NCBI RefSeq assembly: GCF_002741015.1 | Contig: NZ_CP016616.1 | Location: 789,501 to 853,500, forward strand | From: Microvirga ossetica | GTDB taxonomy: Bacteria; Pseudomonadota; Alphaproteobacteria; Rhizobiales; Beijerinckiaceae | Length of the DNA stretch: 64,000 nucleotides | Direction: 5' to 3' | In this document: positions 16,969-27,904 of the stretch, one piece after another | Numbering within the stretch: position 1 is the first letter of the stretch | Layout of the letters: each line of letters starts with the position of its first letter | Program-made: the position numbers and the translations under genes | Notes under the pieces: generated by a model | The model's input: only the letters and a program-made list of their open reading frames with translations | Told to the model about the DNA's origin: nothing | Database searches by the model: none

Positions 16969-18903
16969 TCATACCGTCACCTGGGTTCCGACCTCGACCA
17001 CGCGACCTGTCGGGATTTGAAAGAAGTCGGTGGCGTCGCTCGCTGACTTGGCGAGGCTGATGAACAGCTTGTCCTGCCAGAATGGCATCCCGCCGTGCAC
17101 CGACGGCCTGATGGAGCGCCGCGAGACGAAGAATGACGTCGTCATGATGTCGAACTTAAACCCCTGCTTGCGCAGGAGGGCAAGACCCCGTGGAATGTTG
17201 GGGGCCTCCATGTAGCCGAAGCTCATGGTCGCTCGCCAGAATGAGCCCCCGAGATGCTCGATCCGAACTCGCTCGTTATCCGCGACGCGCGGCGCATCCT
17301 CGGTCTTCACTGTCAAGACCACGTTCTGCTCATGCAGGATCTTGTTGTGCTTGAGATTGTGCAGCAGGGCAGCGGGGGCGGTGTCGGGATCGCTCGTCAT
17401 GAACACAGCGGTGCCTCTCACCCGATGTGGCTGGCTCTTCTCCAGCATGCCGATGAGCTCAAGCAGTGGCACGTCAACCTTCCGGGTCTTCTCGAACAGG
17501 ATGCGCGTCCCACGCCGCCACGTCATCATGAGCGTGACGAGCAGCGCACCGACGAGGAGTGGCATCCAGCCCCCCTGCGGGATCTTGAGGGCATTGGCCG
17601 CCAGGAAGATCATGTCGACAAGGAGGAAGGGCACGATCACGGCGACAGATGCCCAGAGCGGCCATTTCCAGAACCGCCAAACCACGAAGAAGGCCATGAT
17701 GGCCGTCACCACCATGGTGCCCGTCACGGCGATGCCGTAGGCGTGTGCCAAGGCGCTTGAACTCCTGAACATGATGACCAGGAACAGGACCGCCAGCAGG
17801 AGAAGGAAGTTCACCTTCGGCACATAGATCTGGCCCTTCTCGGTCTCGGAGGTCCAGCGAATCTCCATCCGCGGCAAGAGGCCGAGCTGGATCGCCTGTT
17901 GAGTCAAGGAGAAGGCGCCTGTGATGACCGCCTGACTGGCGATGATCGTGGCGACGGTCGCCATCGCCACCATGGGAAGCAGCGCCCAATCCGGATAGAG
18001 CAGGAAGAAGGGGTTCTCGATCTTTCCCGGATCCGCGAGCAGCAGCGCGCCCTGACCGAGATAGTTCAGGGCAAGGCAGGGCAGCACGAAGCCGAGCCAA
18101 GCGGTCTGGATGGGCCGCCGGCCGAAATGGCCCATATCGGCGTACAGCGCCTCGGCGCCGGTGACCGCCAGGAACACGGCCCCAAGGGCGAGAAGCCCGG
18201 GCGTGCCGTGGGTGGCCAGGAACGCGATGCCGTACGTGGGACTGATCGCAGCCAGGATGCTGGGGTCGTCGGCGAGATGAAGGATTCCGCCAAGAGCCAT
18301 CAAGGCGAACCACATGGCGGTGATCGGTCCGAACCAGGCCGCGACCCGAGCGGTCCCGTGGCTCTGCACCGCGAAGAGACCGATCATAATCACGAGGCTG
18401 AGCGGCAGAACATAGTGCTCGAAGGCTGGGCTCGCGAGCTTGAGCCCTTCGACGGCCGAAAGCACCGAGATGGCCGGGGTGATGATGGCATCGCCATAGA
18501 ACAGCGCCGCGCCGACCATGCCGAGGAGTGCGATGACGAGGATATTGTGGCCCATGGCCCGCTGCGCCAGCGCCATGAGGGTGAGCGTACCACCCTCGCC
18601 GTTATTGTCGGCGCGCAGGATAAAGAGCACGTACTTGATCGTCACGATGAAGATCAAAGCCCACAGAATGAGCGATACGATCCCGAACACCATCTCGCGC
18701 GTGACGGTGCCTCCGGCAGCCGCGGCGGCGAGCGATTCCTTGAGGGCATAAAGAGGGCTCGTGCCGATGTCGCCGTAGACGACGCCGAGCGTGCCGAGCG
18801 TCAGCATCCAGAAACTGGATCGATGCGGTTGGAGCTGGGCTCCAGGTTCCACCGAATGGGATTGGCTTGGAGCCGTCACGATCATGTTATCGTTCTGCAT
18901 CAC
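16969..18903 (-). CDS. kup: Low-affinity potassium uptake protein Kup
   Basis: A 644-residue KUP/HAK/KT potassium-proton symporter of the inner membrane. The signature [22 protein letters not shown] lies at about residues 34-55, followed by about twelve membrane segments and a cytoplasmic C-terminal domain of about 180 residues. It overlaps the end of the preceding minus-strand gene by 17 bases, so the two are probably one operon. A bipartite element at 19459-19500, shared with the kdp promoter, lies upstream of that pair and suggests control by KdpE. Confidence 0.92.
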   Translation of the reverse strand: MMQNDNMIVTAPSQSHSVEPGAQLQPHRSSFWMLTLGTLGVVYGDIGTSPLYALKESLAAAAAGGTVTREMVFGIVSLILWALIFIVTIKYVLFILRADNNGEGGTLTLMALAQRAMGHNILVIALLGMVGAALFYGDAIITPAISVLSAVEGLKLASPAFEHYVLPLSLVIMIGLFAVQSHGTARVAAWFGPITAMWFALMALGGILHLADDPSILAAISPTYGIAFLATHGTPGLLALGAVFLAVTGAEALYADMGHFGRRPIQTAWLGFVLPCLALNYLGQGALLLADPGKIENPFFLLYPDWALLPMVAMATVATIIASQAVITGAFSLTQQAIQLGLLPRMEIRWTSETEKGQIYVPKVNFLLLLAVLFLVIMFRSSSALAHAYGIAVTGTMVVTAIMAFFVVWRFWKWPLWASVAVIVPFLLVDMIFLAANALKIPQGGWMPLLVGALLVTLMMTWRRGTRILFEKTRKVDVPLLELIGMLEKSQPHRVRGTAVFMTSDPDTAPAALLHNLKHNKILHEQNVVLTVKTEDAPRVADNERVRIEHLGGSFWRATMSFGYMEAPNIPRGLALLRKQGFKFDIMTTSFFVSRRSIRPSVHGGMPFWQDKLFISLAKSASDATDFFQIPTGRVVEVGTQVTV

Positions 18904-19444
18904 GGCTCATGCGGTTGGCCAGCGTATGTCCGATCCTCCTAAAAGGGGTGACATTGCTGGGAGCGAGACCTTGGGTCTTTCGGAGCTGGGCCTGAACAAG
19001 GGCGCCGAGGATTGCGAGCGCCGGGTTGTCGTGCTGGAACTCGGCCACGTCCTCAATCCAGTTGATGGCCAGGTCGCGAACGCAGATCGCACAGTTCCAG
19101 CGGCTGTCATCGCAGGACAGGCGATGAATTGCCCAGTCGGGCAGTTCCCAACCGATCAGCCAGAACCCCAGGTCGACCCAGGCCTCTGCCGCGACCAGCC
19201 GCTGCACGAGATCGTTGAGCCTGATCGCCGATGTGAGCCGCGGACACGCGTATTCCAGCACGTCTGACACGAGGCTGCCCGTCGGCTGGGAAGCCGCCTC
19301 GATCCGCGACATGAGGGAGCGGAGCTCCCGTTCCAGATTTTGCTTGGGCCACATCTCGACTGTCCAGACGGGTCGGGACCATGGCCGGCAATCCGTGCAC
19401 CAATGCCAATAAGCCGTCCCACCCCTTCGACCAGACATGGCCAA
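18887..19444 (-). CDS. Conserved-looking hypothetical protein upstream of kup
   Basis: A 185-residue Trp- and Leu-rich helical protein ([21 protein letters not shown]) with four Cys, no signal peptide and no clear membrane span. I do not recognise the family. It ends inside the start of kup, and its upstream region carries the kdp-like regulatory element, so it is presumably co-expressed with kup. The start is uncertain (ATG at 19444, or 19438): neither has a strong ribosome-binding site. Confidence 0.55.
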   Translation of the reverse strand: MAMSGRRGGTAYWHWCTDCRPWSRPVWTVEMWPKQNLERELRSLMSRIEAASQPTGSLVSDVLEYACPRLTSAIRLNDLVQRLVAAEAWVDLGFWLIGWELPDWAIHRLSCDDSRWNCAICVRDLAINWIEDVAEFQHDNPALAILGALVQAQLRKTQGLAPSNVTPFRRIGHTLANRMSRDAER

Positions 19445-19458
19445 GGCCGCATAAAAAA

Positions 19459-19500
19459 TCGATTGGGAAGTGAGAGGTCCGATATAAAGACCGTATAAAG
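19459..19500 (-). promoter_or_regulatory. Putative KdpE-responsive element upstream of the kup operon
   Basis: On the plus strand: TCGATTGGGAAGT, an 11-base spacer, then TATAAAGACCGTATAAAG. The same two blocks with the same 11-base spacing occur upstream of kdpF at 27575-27616. Read toward the gene, the second block is TTTATA-n5-TTTATA, close to the direct TTTATA repeats known for the E. coli KdpE site. It lies just before the gene pair ending in kup. Confidence 0.6.
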
Positions 19501-19519
19501 ACGTCGCCTCAGGCGCAGC

Positions 19520-20212
19520 CTATTCCGCATCCAGCAGACGATAGCCGATGCCCGGTTCGGTCAGGATGAAGTGGGGATCGGATGGGTTTGGTTCGATCTT
19601 CTGCCGGAGTTGGCCGACATAGACCCGCAGATACTGGGTATCGTTCTGGTGGGCGGCGCCCCAGACGGCAGTGAGAATCTGCTTGTGCGTCACCACCTTG
19701 CCCGCATGGCTCGCCAGGAAGGCGAGAAGGTCGAACTCCTTCGGGCTCAAGTTCACCTCCGTCCCCTGCCAGGCGACCCGACGCCGAGGAACGTCGATTT
19801 CCAGTCCTCCCACGCTGACGACGGGCGTCTCGCCCTTGCGCTGCATGCGGTGGCGCAGGGCCGTCCGCAGGCGCGCCATGAGTTCCCCCATCCCGAACGG
19901 CTTGTTGACGAAGTCATCCGCACCGAGATCGAGGGCGGCGATCTTCTCGGCTTCCCTGTCACGGGCCGAGAGCACGATGATGGGCACATCGGACCACTCG
20001 CGGACACGGACGATGACGTCCTTGCCGTCCATGTCCGGCAGCCCGAGATCGAGCACAACGACGTCAGGCGCATCGGCAGCGATGCGCTTCAACCCGTCAG
20101 CCGCTGTTCCGGCGCTGATCGTCTGGTAGTCATTCGCTTCAAGAGCCGGCTTGAGGAAACGATAGATCGCCGGCTCATCGTCGATGACGAGCACACGTAT
20201 CGGCACAGTCAT
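19520..20212 (-). CDS. kdpE: Potassium-responsive response regulator KdpE
   Basis: A 230-residue OmpR-type regulator. The receiver has the acidic pocket DDE near 11-13, phospho-acceptor Asp55 (VVLDLGLPD) and the conserved Lys in VNKPFG. The winged-helix DNA-binding domain covers about 130-228. It is phosphorylated by KdpD and activates kdpFABC when potassium is limiting. It overlaps the kdpD stop by 4 bases (coupled translation). Confidence 0.93.
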   Translation of the reverse strand: MTVPIRVLVIDDEPAIYRFLKPALEANDYQTISAGTAADGLKRIAADAPDVVVLDLGLPDMDGKDVIVRVREWSDVPIIVLSARDREAEKIAALDLGADDFVNKPFGMGELMARLRTALRHRMQRKGETPVVSVGGLEIDVPRRRVAWQGTEVNLSPKEFDLLAFLASHAGKVVTHKQILTAVWGAAHQNDTQYLRVYVGQLRQKIEPNPSDPHFILTEPGIGYRLLDAE

Positions 20213-22890
20213 GGTGTCTTTCCCTCAAGCGGCAATCGGATCGAGATGCACGTGCCGTGCCCGTTCGCCACCGGGCTCTCCGCCGCAATCGATCCGCCAT
20301 GCGCGTCGACGATGCCTTTGGCGATGGCCAATCCCAGCCCCGTGCCTTCGCCCCCGTCACCGACCTGCTCACGGCCGCGGGCAAATTTCTCGAAGACCTT
20401 GGAGAGAAGGCTTTGAGAGATTCCTGGCCCGTTATCAGTCACCGACAACACGATTTCATCATTCTCGCGATGTGCCTCAAGGTCCACTCGCGCATCAGAG
20501 CCCGCATAGCGAACCGCATTACCGACGATGTTGGCCATGGCCTGATCGATCAGGGATGGATCAGCGAGAACGAAGGGAAGTTCCGGACTGATCTTGACGT
20601 GGAAGGTTTGGGTTGCCCCTCGCCGCTTGACGAGAGCGACCACCCGGTCGAAAGCCTCCCGGATATCGACCCAATCGCGGCGAAGCTCCAGGGCTCCAGC
20701 CTCGACGCGGGTCATTGACAGGAGGTTGCGGACCATTCGGTCGAGATGCTCGGCTTCGTCCTTCACCTGCTCCAACAGGTCCTGGCGCGCGAGCTCCGGC
20801 AGTTTCGGCCCGTAGTCGATCAGGCTGGTCGCCGCCCCGAGAATGGAAGCGAGCGGCGTCCGGAAGTCATGGCTGATCGAGGCCAGCAGCGTATTGCGGA
20901 CCCGTTCGGTCTCGGTGGCCGTATTCGCGGCCGTGATCTCCCGCGCCAGCCGAGCCCGCTCCAGGGCCGCGGCTGTCAATTCCGCCACGGTCTCCGCCAA
21001 GGTGCGGATGTCCCCGTCAGGCGCAGCCCCGTCCACGGCGATGCCCAGTACTCCGACGCGGCCATGGGACGACCGCAAGGGAAGGAAGAGCCAGCGCGCC
21101 GATGGCAGCGTTCCCGTTCCGGCGCCGGCGGCCTCGTCCTTCTCGTAGGCCCAGCGCGCCGCCGAGACGGAGGCCGTGTCGAGCTGGTCCTCCGGCGGCC
21201 AGGAGGCTGCAAGCTCAAGGTTATCGTCCTGGGGAAGGAGGATCGCAACGGGACGATTGAGATAGCCGTTCAGTTCGATGACCGCGCCCTCAGCCACGGC
21301 GCTCGCATCAGGGAAACTCGAAAGCCGGCGGGTGAATTCGTATAGGCGCCGCGTGGCTCGGGCCCGGCTGACCGCGGCTGCTGCCTGCTCCCGGGCCCGT
21401 CCGGCCAGGGCCGAGGTCAGAACGGCCGCACCGAGAAAGATGAACAGGGCCAGCAGTTCGTGTGGGCGGGCGACCGTGAAGGTGTAGACCGGATCGATGA
21501 AGAAGAAATTGTAGCCCAAGAATGACAGGATCGAGCTGACGACGGCAGGCCAGATCCCGAACCGCACGGCCGCGAACAGCACGGCCACCAGAAACACCAT
21601 GGAGATGTTCGGCAGCGAGACGATGGACGTCATCGCCAGCCCGACCGCAATCGCCCCAGCAACGGCGAGCGCCGACCACAGGAAAGGCGCCCAGGGCTGA
21701 TCCGGCTTCATTCGTGGCATCCAGTCCCGCCACCAGGCGCCCCGGGGTTGCCCCGCTTTGGCAGTCACGACGTGAATGGCGATGTCCTCGGAGTGATGAA
21801 CCAGTTGGTGCGGCAGCGAGCGCCCGAGGAGTTCGGACCACCAGCCGCCCCGGGACCGTCCTACCACGATCTGAGTGACGTTCTCAAACCGGGCGAGGCG
21901 CAGAAGCTCCTGGACGATGTCGGCGGCAACCAGCGTCTTCGCCTCGTCGGCACCCAGTTGGGTTGCAAGCTGAAGCGTCTGGTCAAGGCGATGCCGCCTT
22001 TCACTGCCCAGGCTCTCGCCAGGACGTTCGACGGTCACGACCAGCCAGGGCGCACCGATGGCGTCCGCCAGACGCTTCGCATGGCGCACGACCGCCGGGG
22101 AGATGTCATCGGCGCCGACACAGACGAGGATGCGTTCCCCTGCCGCCCACGGGCCCTCGACCCCGCCGCCCTGCATGCGTTCGAGCAGGTCGCTGTCGAT
22201 GCGCTCGGCGGCCCGCCGCAATGCCAATTCCCGCAGCGCCACGAGGTTGTTGGGACGGAAGAAGTTGTCGACGGCGCGCACCGCTGTGTCCTGCACATAG
22301 ACCCTTCCCTCCGCCAGCCGCTTGAGGAGCTCATCCGGTGGCAGGTCGATCAGGATAAGCTCGTCCGCCTCGTCGAACACGGCATCGGGCACCGTCTCGC
22401 GCACGCGGACCCGGGTGATCCGTTGGATGACGTCATTGAGGCTTTCGAGATGCTGGACGTTGAGCGTTGTCCAGACGTCGATCCCCGCTGACAGAAGTTC
22501 CGCAATGTCCTGCCATCGCTTCGGATGGCGGCTGCCAGGGGCGTTCGTGTGGGCGTATTCATCAACAAGGAGGAGCCGTGGACAGCGTTTCAGGGCAGTG
22601 TCGAGATCGAACTCCTGCACCATCCGTCCCCGGTACGGTACGGACAGACGGGGCAGGATCTCGAAGCCGTGCAACAGGTCTTCCGTTTCCTGACGCCCAT
22701 GGGTCTCGACAAGACCGATGACGACGTCAACGCCGCCCTCCAAAGCCGCGCGGCCGGCCTGGAGCATGGCATAGGTCTTCCCGACGCCGGGGGCTGCCCC
22801 AAGAAAGATCTTGAGACGGCCCCGCCCTTCTCGGTTGGCCAGCGTGAGCAGCGCATCCGGCGATGCGCGGGGCGTCTCGGTCAGGGCCAT
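20209..22890 (-). CDS. kdpD: Potassium sensor histidine kinase KdpD
   Basis: An 893-residue inner-membrane sensor. The N-terminal KdpD domain has a Walker A GAAPGVGKT at 31-39, then a universal-stress-protein-like domain (residues 250-370). Four clustered membrane segments occur around 400-500, followed by a GAF-like region, the HisKA H-box SISHDFRTPLAS (His near 672) and the ATPase domain with GxGxGLGLAI. It phosphorylates KdpE in response to low potassium or turgor. Normal length and all domains present. Confidence 0.93.
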   Translation of the reverse strand: MALTETPRASPDALLTLANREGRGRLKIFLGAAPGVGKTYAMLQAGRAALEGGVDVVIGLVETHGRQETEDLLHGFEILPRLSVPYRGRMVQEFDLDTALKRCPRLLLVDEYAHTNAPGSRHPKRWQDIAELLSAGIDVWTTLNVQHLESLNDVIQRITRVRVRETVPDAVFDEADELILIDLPPDELLKRLAEGRVYVQDTAVRAVDNFFRPNNLVALRELALRRAAERIDSDLLERMQGGGVEGPWAAGERILVCVGADDISPAVVRHAKRLADAIGAPWLVVTVERPGESLGSERRHRLDQTLQLATQLGADEAKTLVAADIVQELLRLARFENVTQIVVGRSRGGWWSELLGRSLPHQLVHHSEDIAIHVVTAKAGQPRGAWWRDWMPRMKPDQPWAPFLWSALAVAGAIAVGLAMTSIVSLPNISMVFLVAVLFAAVRFGIWPAVVSSILSFLGYNFFFIDPVYTFTVARPHELLALFIFLGAAVLTSALAGRAREQAAAAVSRARATRRLYEFTRRLSSFPDASAVAEGAVIELNGYLNRPVAILLPQDDNLELAASWPPEDQLDTASVSAARWAYEKDEAAGAGTGTLPSARWLFLPLRSSHGRVGVLGIAVDGAAPDGDIRTLAETVAELTAAALERARLAREITAANTATETERVRNTLLASISHDFRTPLASILGAATSLIDYGPKLPELARQDLLEQVKDEAEHLDRMVRNLLSMTRVEAGALELRRDWVDIREAFDRVVALVKRRGATQTFHVKISPELPFVLADPSLIDQAMANIVGNAVRYAGSDARVDLEAHRENDEIVLSVTDNGPGISQSLLSKVFEKFARGREQVGDGGEGTGLGLAIAKGIVDAHGGSIAAESPVANGHGTCISIRLPLEGKTP

Positions 22891-22935
22891 CAGGATGGGG
22901 CCTCCGTTGCCTTATGGTAGATCATCGTCATCCTC

Positions 22936-23535
22936 TCAAGAACCCTGCCAGTCGAGTGCCTGGTTGACCCGCAAAACATTGACCCGACGCTCTCCGAGAA
23001 CCCCGAAGGTCCGTCCCTCGGTCGAGGCCTCGATCAGTTGCCTGACCTGAGCCTCAGGAAGGTTTCGAGCGGCGGCAATCCGGGCCGCTTGCGCCTGCGC
23101 GTAGGCAGGAGAGATGTGCGGGTCGAGGCCGCTGCCGGACGTGGTGACGGCATCGCCGGGAATGGGCGCCGTCAATCCGGCCCCACGCCAGACCTCGGAG
23201 GAGGCCGCCAAGCGCTCTGCCAGCCTCGAGGAGGTTGGCCCCAGATTGGATCCTGTCGAGGCCGCCGCGTTATAGGGCGCATCCACAATCTTGGACGGAT
23301 CGGTCGGATCGGGTGCACTCGTGGCCGAGGGACGCGGCCAGAGATAACGGTCGGACCTGAAAGACTGCCCGATCAGCGTGGAGCCGATGACATGGCCATC
23401 CTTGACAACCAGGCTGCCATTGGCCTGCGCGGGGAAGAGAGCCTGACCAATGCCAGCAACGGCGAAGGGATAGGCAAGCCCCGTCAGGGCCGCGAACAGC
23501 AGGAGCAGAGTGAGCGCGGGACGAAGATGAGACAT
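22936..23535 (-). CDS. kdpC: Potassium-transporting ATPase subunit C
   Basis: A 199-residue protein with one N-terminal membrane anchor (LLLLFAALTGLAYPFAVAGI) and a periplasmic domain containing GSGLDPHISPAYA and QVRQLIEAST, both KdpC hallmarks. It stabilises the KdpA-KdpB complex. It sits 14 bases after kdpB in the operon order F-A-B-C-D-E. Confidence 0.93.
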   Translation of the reverse strand: MSHLRPALTLLLLFAALTGLAYPFAVAGIGQALFPAQANGSLVVKDGHVIGSTLIGQSFRSDRYLWPRPSATSAPDPTDPSKIVDAPYNAAASTGSNLGPTSSRLAERLAASSEVWRGAGLTAPIPGDAVTTSGSGLDPHISPAYAQAQAARIAAARNLPEAQVRQLIEASTEGRTFGVLGERRVNVLRVNQALDWQGS

Positions 23536-23549
23536 GTTCGGTTCCTAAT

Positions 23550-25607
23550 TTAAGCCCAGCCGATCGCCGTGACGGCGAGGTCGATGATCTTGATACCGAC
23601 GAAGGGCACGAGAAGCCCGCCAAGGCCGTAGATTAGGAGATTGCGCCGCAGCAGGGTTGCAGCCCCGAGCGGACGGTACGGAATGCCGCGCAAGGCCAAA
23701 GGGATCAGCGCGACGATGATGAGGGCATTGAAGATCACCGCCGACAGGATGGCGCTCTGCGGCGTCGACAGCCCCATGACGTTAAGCGCCCCAAGCTGCG
23801 GAATCGCGGCCACGAACAGCGCCGGGATGATGGCGAAGTACTTGGCGACATCGTTGGCGATGGAGAACGTGGTCAGCGAACCGCGGGTCATCAGGAGTTG
23901 CTTGCCGATGCCGACGATTTCGATGAGCTTCGTCGGGTTGGAATCGAGATCCACCATGTTGCCTGCCTCGCGGGCCGCCTGCGTGCCGGACTGCATCGCG
24001 ACGCCGACGTCCGCTTGCGCCAGGGCCGGAGCATCGTTCGTGCCATCGCCGCACATGGCGACCAGACGGCCCTCCGTTTGAGCCCGACGGATATAGTTGA
24101 GCTTGTCCTGTGGCGTCGCCTCGGCGATGAAGTCGTCGACGCCTGCCTCCGAGGCAATCGCCGCCGCAGTCACCGGGTTGTCGCCGGTCACCATGACGGT
24201 GCGGATGCCCATGCGGCGCAATTCCGAGAACCGCTCCTTGATGTCGGGCTTGACCACGTCCTTGAGATGGATGACGCCCAACAGACGACTTCCGTCGGCA
24301 AGCCCAAGCGGCGTGCCGCCCGAGCGGGCGATCCGGTCCACGGCGGCCGCGAAGCCTTGATCCGCCACACTGCGCCCACCGGCATCGCGCACGAAGCGAA
24401 GCACGGCGTCGACCGCTCCCTTGCGCAGCCTCCTGCTCGCGAGGTCGACGCCGGAAAGACGGGTCGTCGCGGAGAACTCCATGAAGCGGGCATCCTCCGG
24501 GGGTTGTTCCGGTGCTTGCAGCCCGTGCTTCTCTTGCGCCAGTGCCACGATGGAGCGGCCTTCCGCCGTCTCGTCCGCGAGGCTGGCCAGCAGCGCGGCT
24601 TCCGCTGCTTCACGCTCCGTGACGCCGGAGACCGGGATGATCTCCGCCGCCATGCGGTTGCCGAAGGTGATGGTGCCCGTCTTGTCAAGGAGCAGCGTAT
24701 CGACGTCGCCGGCCGCCTCCACGGCGCGGCCGGACATGGCGAGCACATTGAAGCGGATGAGGCGGTCCATGCCGGCAATGCCGATGGCCGAGAGCAGGCC
24801 TCCGATCGTTGTCGGGATCAGGGTGACAAGCAGAGCCACCAGAACGGGAACCGGAACGTCCGCTCCGGAGTAGCGCCCGAACCCTGCGAGCGTCACCACG
24901 GCAATCAGGAAGACGATGGTCATGCCCGCCAGCAGGACATTGAGGGCAATCTCGTTCGGCGTCTTCTGCCGCTCGGCCCCTTCCACGAGGGCGATCATCC
25001 GATCCAGGAACGAGGAACCGGGTGCCGCCGTGATCTTCACGACGAGCCAATCGGAGATGACGGTTGTGCCACCGGTGACGGCGGAGCGATCACCGCCGGA
25101 TTCGCGAATGACGGGAGCGGACTCGCCCGTGATGGCCGCTTCGTTCACCGAGGCGATGCCTTCCACGACTTCACCGTCACCCGGGATCAGGTCCCCGGCC
25201 TCGACCAGCACGAAATCCCCGATCTCGAGATCGAGAGCGGGCACCATGGCATGGAGTTCCTTGCGCTCCTGATCATAAAGCCGCTTGGCAACGGTTTGCG
25301 TACGGGCCTGGCGCAGCGTGTCGGCTTGGGCCCGGCCGCGACCCTCGGCGACGGCTTCGGCGAAGTTGGCGAAGATCACCGTGAACCAGAGCCAAGCTGC
25401 GATCTGCCCCGTAAAGAAGGCAGATGCACCTGTCATAAGATCGCGGGCGAAGAGGATCGTGACGAGAAGGGCCACCACCTCCGTGACGAAGATCACCGGA
25501 TTACGAATGAGCTTTTCAGGATTGAGCTTCTTGAACGAATCGAGGATAGCCTGACGCAGGATCGCTCCGTCGAACATCGATACGGTCGGTTGAATATGTT
25601 TGCTCAT
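23550..25607 (-). CDS. kdpB: Potassium-transporting ATPase ATP-binding subunit B
   Basis: A 685-residue P-type ATPase catalytic subunit. The phosphorylation motif [14 protein letters not shown] has its Asp near residue 306, the actuator loop is [11 protein letters not shown], and the hinge motif is [18 protein letters not shown]. It powers high-affinity potassium uptake through KdpA. Full length. Confidence 0.95.
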   Translation of the reverse strand: MSKHIQPTVSMFDGAILRQAILDSFKKLNPEKLIRNPVIFVTEVVALLVTILFARDLMTGASAFFTGQIAAWLWFTVIFANFAEAVAEGRGRAQADTLRQARTQTVAKRLYDQERKELHAMVPALDLEIGDFVLVEAGDLIPGDGEVVEGIASVNEAAITGESAPVIRESGGDRSAVTGGTTVISDWLVVKITAAPGSSFLDRMIALVEGAERQKTPNEIALNVLLAGMTIVFLIAVVTLAGFGRYSGADVPVPVLVALLVTLIPTTIGGLLSAIGIAGMDRLIRFNVLAMSGRAVEAAGDVDTLLLDKTGTITFGNRMAAEIIPVSGVTEREAAEAALLASLADETAEGRSIVALAQEKHGLQAPEQPPEDARFMEFSATTRLSGVDLASRRLRKGAVDAVLRFVRDAGGRSVADQGFAAAVDRIARSGGTPLGLADGSRLLGVIHLKDVVKPDIKERFSELRRMGIRTVMVTGDNPVTAAAIASEAGVDDFIAEATPQDKLNYIRRAQTEGRLVAMCGDGTNDAPALAQADVGVAMQSGTQAAREAGNMVDLDSNPTKLIEIVGIGKQLLMTRGSLTTFSIANDVAKYFAIIPALFVAAIPQLGALNVMGLSTPQSAILSAVIFNALIIVALIPLALRGIPYRPLGAATLLRRNLLIYGLGGLLVPFVGIKIIDLAVTAIGWA

Positions 25608-25617
25608 GGAGCACCTG

Positions 25618-27327
25618 TCAGAATGTTTTGCCGGCCAGCATCAGCATCTGCTCGGCGATGGGGCCGAGAGCGAGCGCCGGGAAGAACTGAAGACCACCGA
25701 GGATCAGGATCACGCCGATCAACAGGCCGATGAACAGCGGCCCATGGGTCGGAAATGTGCCCGTCGAGGATTCAAGCCTCGTCTTCGCCGCGAGCGAACC
25801 TGCAATCGCCAGCATCGGCACGATGTAGGCGAAGCGACCGAGCAGCATCGCAAGCGCAAGGGTCGTGTTGTACCAGGCCGAGTTGGCGGTCAGTCCCGCG
25901 AAGGCTGAGCCGTTGTTTCCTGCTGCCGACGAGTAGGCGTACAGGATCTCGGAAAGGCCGTGCGGTCCAGTATTGAGCAGACCTGCGAGGCCCTGGGGAA
26001 TGATGGCTGCGACCGCCGAGAATCCAAGGATCGCGGTCGGCAGGATCAGGACGGCGAGCATGGCCATCTTGACCTCCTTCGCCTCGATCTTCTTGCCGAG
26101 ATATTCCGGCGTGCGGCCCACCATGAGACCGGCCACGAACACGGCGATGATCGCCATGATCAGGATGCCGTAGAGCCCGGATCCGACGCCGCCCGGCAGG
26201 ATCTCGCCGAGCTGGATCAGGAACATGGGAACCAGTCCGCCGATGGGTGTGAAGCTCGCATGCATGGAATTGACCGCACCCGTCGACAATCCAGTGGTGA
26301 CGGCCGCCCACAAGGAGGAGAGTGCAAGCCCGAAGCGAACCTCCTTGCCCTCCATGTTGCCATCGGCCGGATTGACGCCTGCCGCGTGCAGCATCGGTGT
26401 TCCAAGCGCCTCGGCCGAATAGGTGATGGCAATGCCGGCCACGAGCAGGATACCCATGACCCAGAGCAGGGCCCGCGCCTGCCGGCTGTCCCCGACGAGG
26501 CACCCGAAGGCGCACACAACGGCGACTGAGATCACCAGCATCTGCCAGATCTGTACGAAGTTCGTCAGCGCTGTCGGATTCTCGAAGGGATGCGCTGCGT
26601 TCACGTTGAAGAAGCCACCACCATTGGTGCCGAGCTGCTTGATCGCGATCTGGCTCGCAACGGGTCCTATGGCGATGGTCTGCTTCGCACCTTCGAGCGT
26701 CGTGGCATCGACGGAGGCCAGCAGGGTCTGTGGGAGCCCCAGTGCCACGAGCAAAAGCGCGGTCGCGAAAGCAAGCGGGAGGAGGACATAGAGTGTCGAG
26801 CGGGTCATGTCGGCCCAGAAGTTGCCGACTGTGTTCGTGTTGGAGCTAGCAAACCCGCGGACCAGGGCCATCGCCAGGGCAAGGCCTGTGGCCGCGGACA
26901 GGAAGTTCTGCACCGTCAGCCCGGCCATCTGCGAGAAGTGGCTCATGGTCGTCTCACCACCATACGATTGCCAGTTGGTGTTCGTGACGAATGAGACGGC
27001 GGTGTTGAAGGCAAGATCCGGCGAGAGGCCCCCGAAGCCTTGAGAGTTGAACGGCAGCAAACCCTGCATTCTCAGGATGGCGTAGAGCAACAGGAACCCT
27101 GCTCCGTTAAACAGCAGCATCGCGAGTGCGTATCCGCGCCAGTCCTGCTCGCGGGCAGGATCGACGCCTCCCAGGGCATAGAAGCCTCGCTCGATGGGAC
27201 CGAGCACCGGCGACAGGAACGTGTGCTTGCCGGCATAGACCCGCGCCATGAAGGCTCCCAAGGGGATTGCTGTCAGCAGGACGGTTGCGAGAATGACGGC
27301 GATTTGAAGCCAGCCATTGAGTGTCAT
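25618..27327 (-). CDS. kdpA: Potassium-transporting ATPase potassium-binding subunit A
   Basis: A 569-residue inner-membrane channel-like subunit with about ten membrane segments and four selectivity-filter repeats. Visible signatures are [18 protein letters not shown] and [23 protein letters not shown]. It binds and translocates potassium. It is preceded by kdpF and followed by kdpB with short gaps. Confidence 0.95.
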   Translation of the reverse strand: MTLNGWLQIAVILATVLLTAIPLGAFMARVYAGKHTFLSPVLGPIERGFYALGGVDPAREQDWRGYALAMLLFNGAGFLLLYAILRMQGLLPFNSQGFGGLSPDLAFNTAVSFVTNTNWQSYGGETTMSHFSQMAGLTVQNFLSAATGLALAMALVRGFASSNTNTVGNFWADMTRSTLYVLLPLAFATALLLVALGLPQTLLASVDATTLEGAKQTIAIGPVASQIAIKQLGTNGGGFFNVNAAHPFENPTALTNFVQIWQMLVISVAVVCAFGCLVGDSRQARALLWVMGILLVAGIAITYSAEALGTPMLHAAGVNPADGNMEGKEVRFGLALSSLWAAVTTGLSTGAVNSMHASFTPIGGLVPMFLIQLGEILPGGVGSGLYGILIMAIIAVFVAGLMVGRTPEYLGKKIEAKEVKMAMLAVLILPTAILGFSAVAAIIPQGLAGLLNTGPHGLSEILYAYSSAAGNNGSAFAGLTANSAWYNTTLALAMLLGRFAYIVPMLAIAGSLAAKTRLESSTGTFPTHGPLFIGLLIGVILILGGLQFFPALALGPIAEQMLMLAGKTF

Positions 27328-27336
27328 GACGGACTC

Positions 27337-27426
27337 CTAGAAGCGTTCCGGCCTGACCAGCGCCAGGACCAGGTAAGCGGCAAGGCCAAAGGCGACGGTG
27401 CCGCCCAGGATGAGATCGAGGGACAT
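27337..27426 (-). CDS. kdpF: Potassium-transporting ATPase small subunit F
   Basis: A 29-residue single-pass membrane peptide: MSLDLILGGTVAFGLAAYLV, then LALVRPERF. The length, the central hydrophobic span and the LVRPERF ending are those of KdpF, which stabilises the KdpABC complex in the membrane. It ends 10 bases before kdpA. Confidence 0.88.
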   Translation of the reverse strand: MSLDLILGGTVAFGLAAYLVLALVRPERF

Positions 27427-27439
27427 TGAGAGGCCTCCC

Positions 27440-27523
27440 TCAAAGCCGCTCGGCCACGCGGGCATACAGCGCCATCAGCGCAAAGAACCCGAGGCCGAGG
27501 AGGAGATAGACAAAGTCGTACAT
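27440..27523 (-). CDS. 27-residue membrane peptide upstream of kdpF
   Basis: The frame encodes MYDFVYLLLGLGFFALMALY, then ARVAERL and stop: a single membrane span with an Arg-rich end. It sits 13 bases before kdpF in the same orientation, between the regulatory element and kdpF, and is presumably the first gene of the kdp operon. Similar tiny ORFs precede kdpF in some alphaproteobacteria, but I cannot give it a tested function. Confidence 0.6.
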   Translation of the reverse strand: MYDFVYLLLGLGFFALMALYARVAERL

Positions 27524-27574
27524 GACAGCACCCTACAGTGAGTGCCGGAAGCTACGCCCGAAGCGCATCAAGTT

Positions 27575-27616
27575 TCGATTGGGAAGTCGAACCGAGAATA
27601 TAAGGGCGGCATAAAG
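27575..27616 (-). promoter_or_regulatory. Putative KdpE-responsive element upstream of the kdp operon
   Basis: On the plus strand: TCGATTGGGAAGT, an 11-base spacer, then TATAAGGGCGGCATAAAG. It matches the element at 19459-19500 in both blocks and in spacing. It lies 52 bases upstream of the first kdp ORF, a suitable place for an activator site overlapping the promoter. Confidence 0.65.
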
Positions 27617-27904
27617 GACGAGCCAAACGTTCAGTGGCCCAAGGCTCGGGTTACGGCAAACCGGGAATTGCCCTTCCGTCAGGACTATCTCTTGTTTCCT
27701 CTATAAGCAGACCGTCGGCATCCCTCCCGAATGTGCCATTACGTAACACTCGGGGTTCATCGCAGACGGGACCTCAGCCGGCCAAACAGTGTGTTGCGCG
27801 TCTTGGATCGAGACCGGGGGAAATCGTGCTGTTGGTCACGAACTGATGGTTTGGAGGCGCTGCGGATGTGAGATGCACGCGGGCGAACGAGGAGGAATTG
27901 GGGA

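Noticed and set aside
17899..18942. A 347-codon plus-strand frame opposite kup
   Set aside because: Antisense to kup with no protein-family motif; rich in His, Glu, Gly and Arg as expected of a shadow.
23898..25733. A 611-codon plus-strand frame
   Set aside because: It is antisense to kdpB, whose P-type ATPase motifs are complete. The composition is shadow-like.
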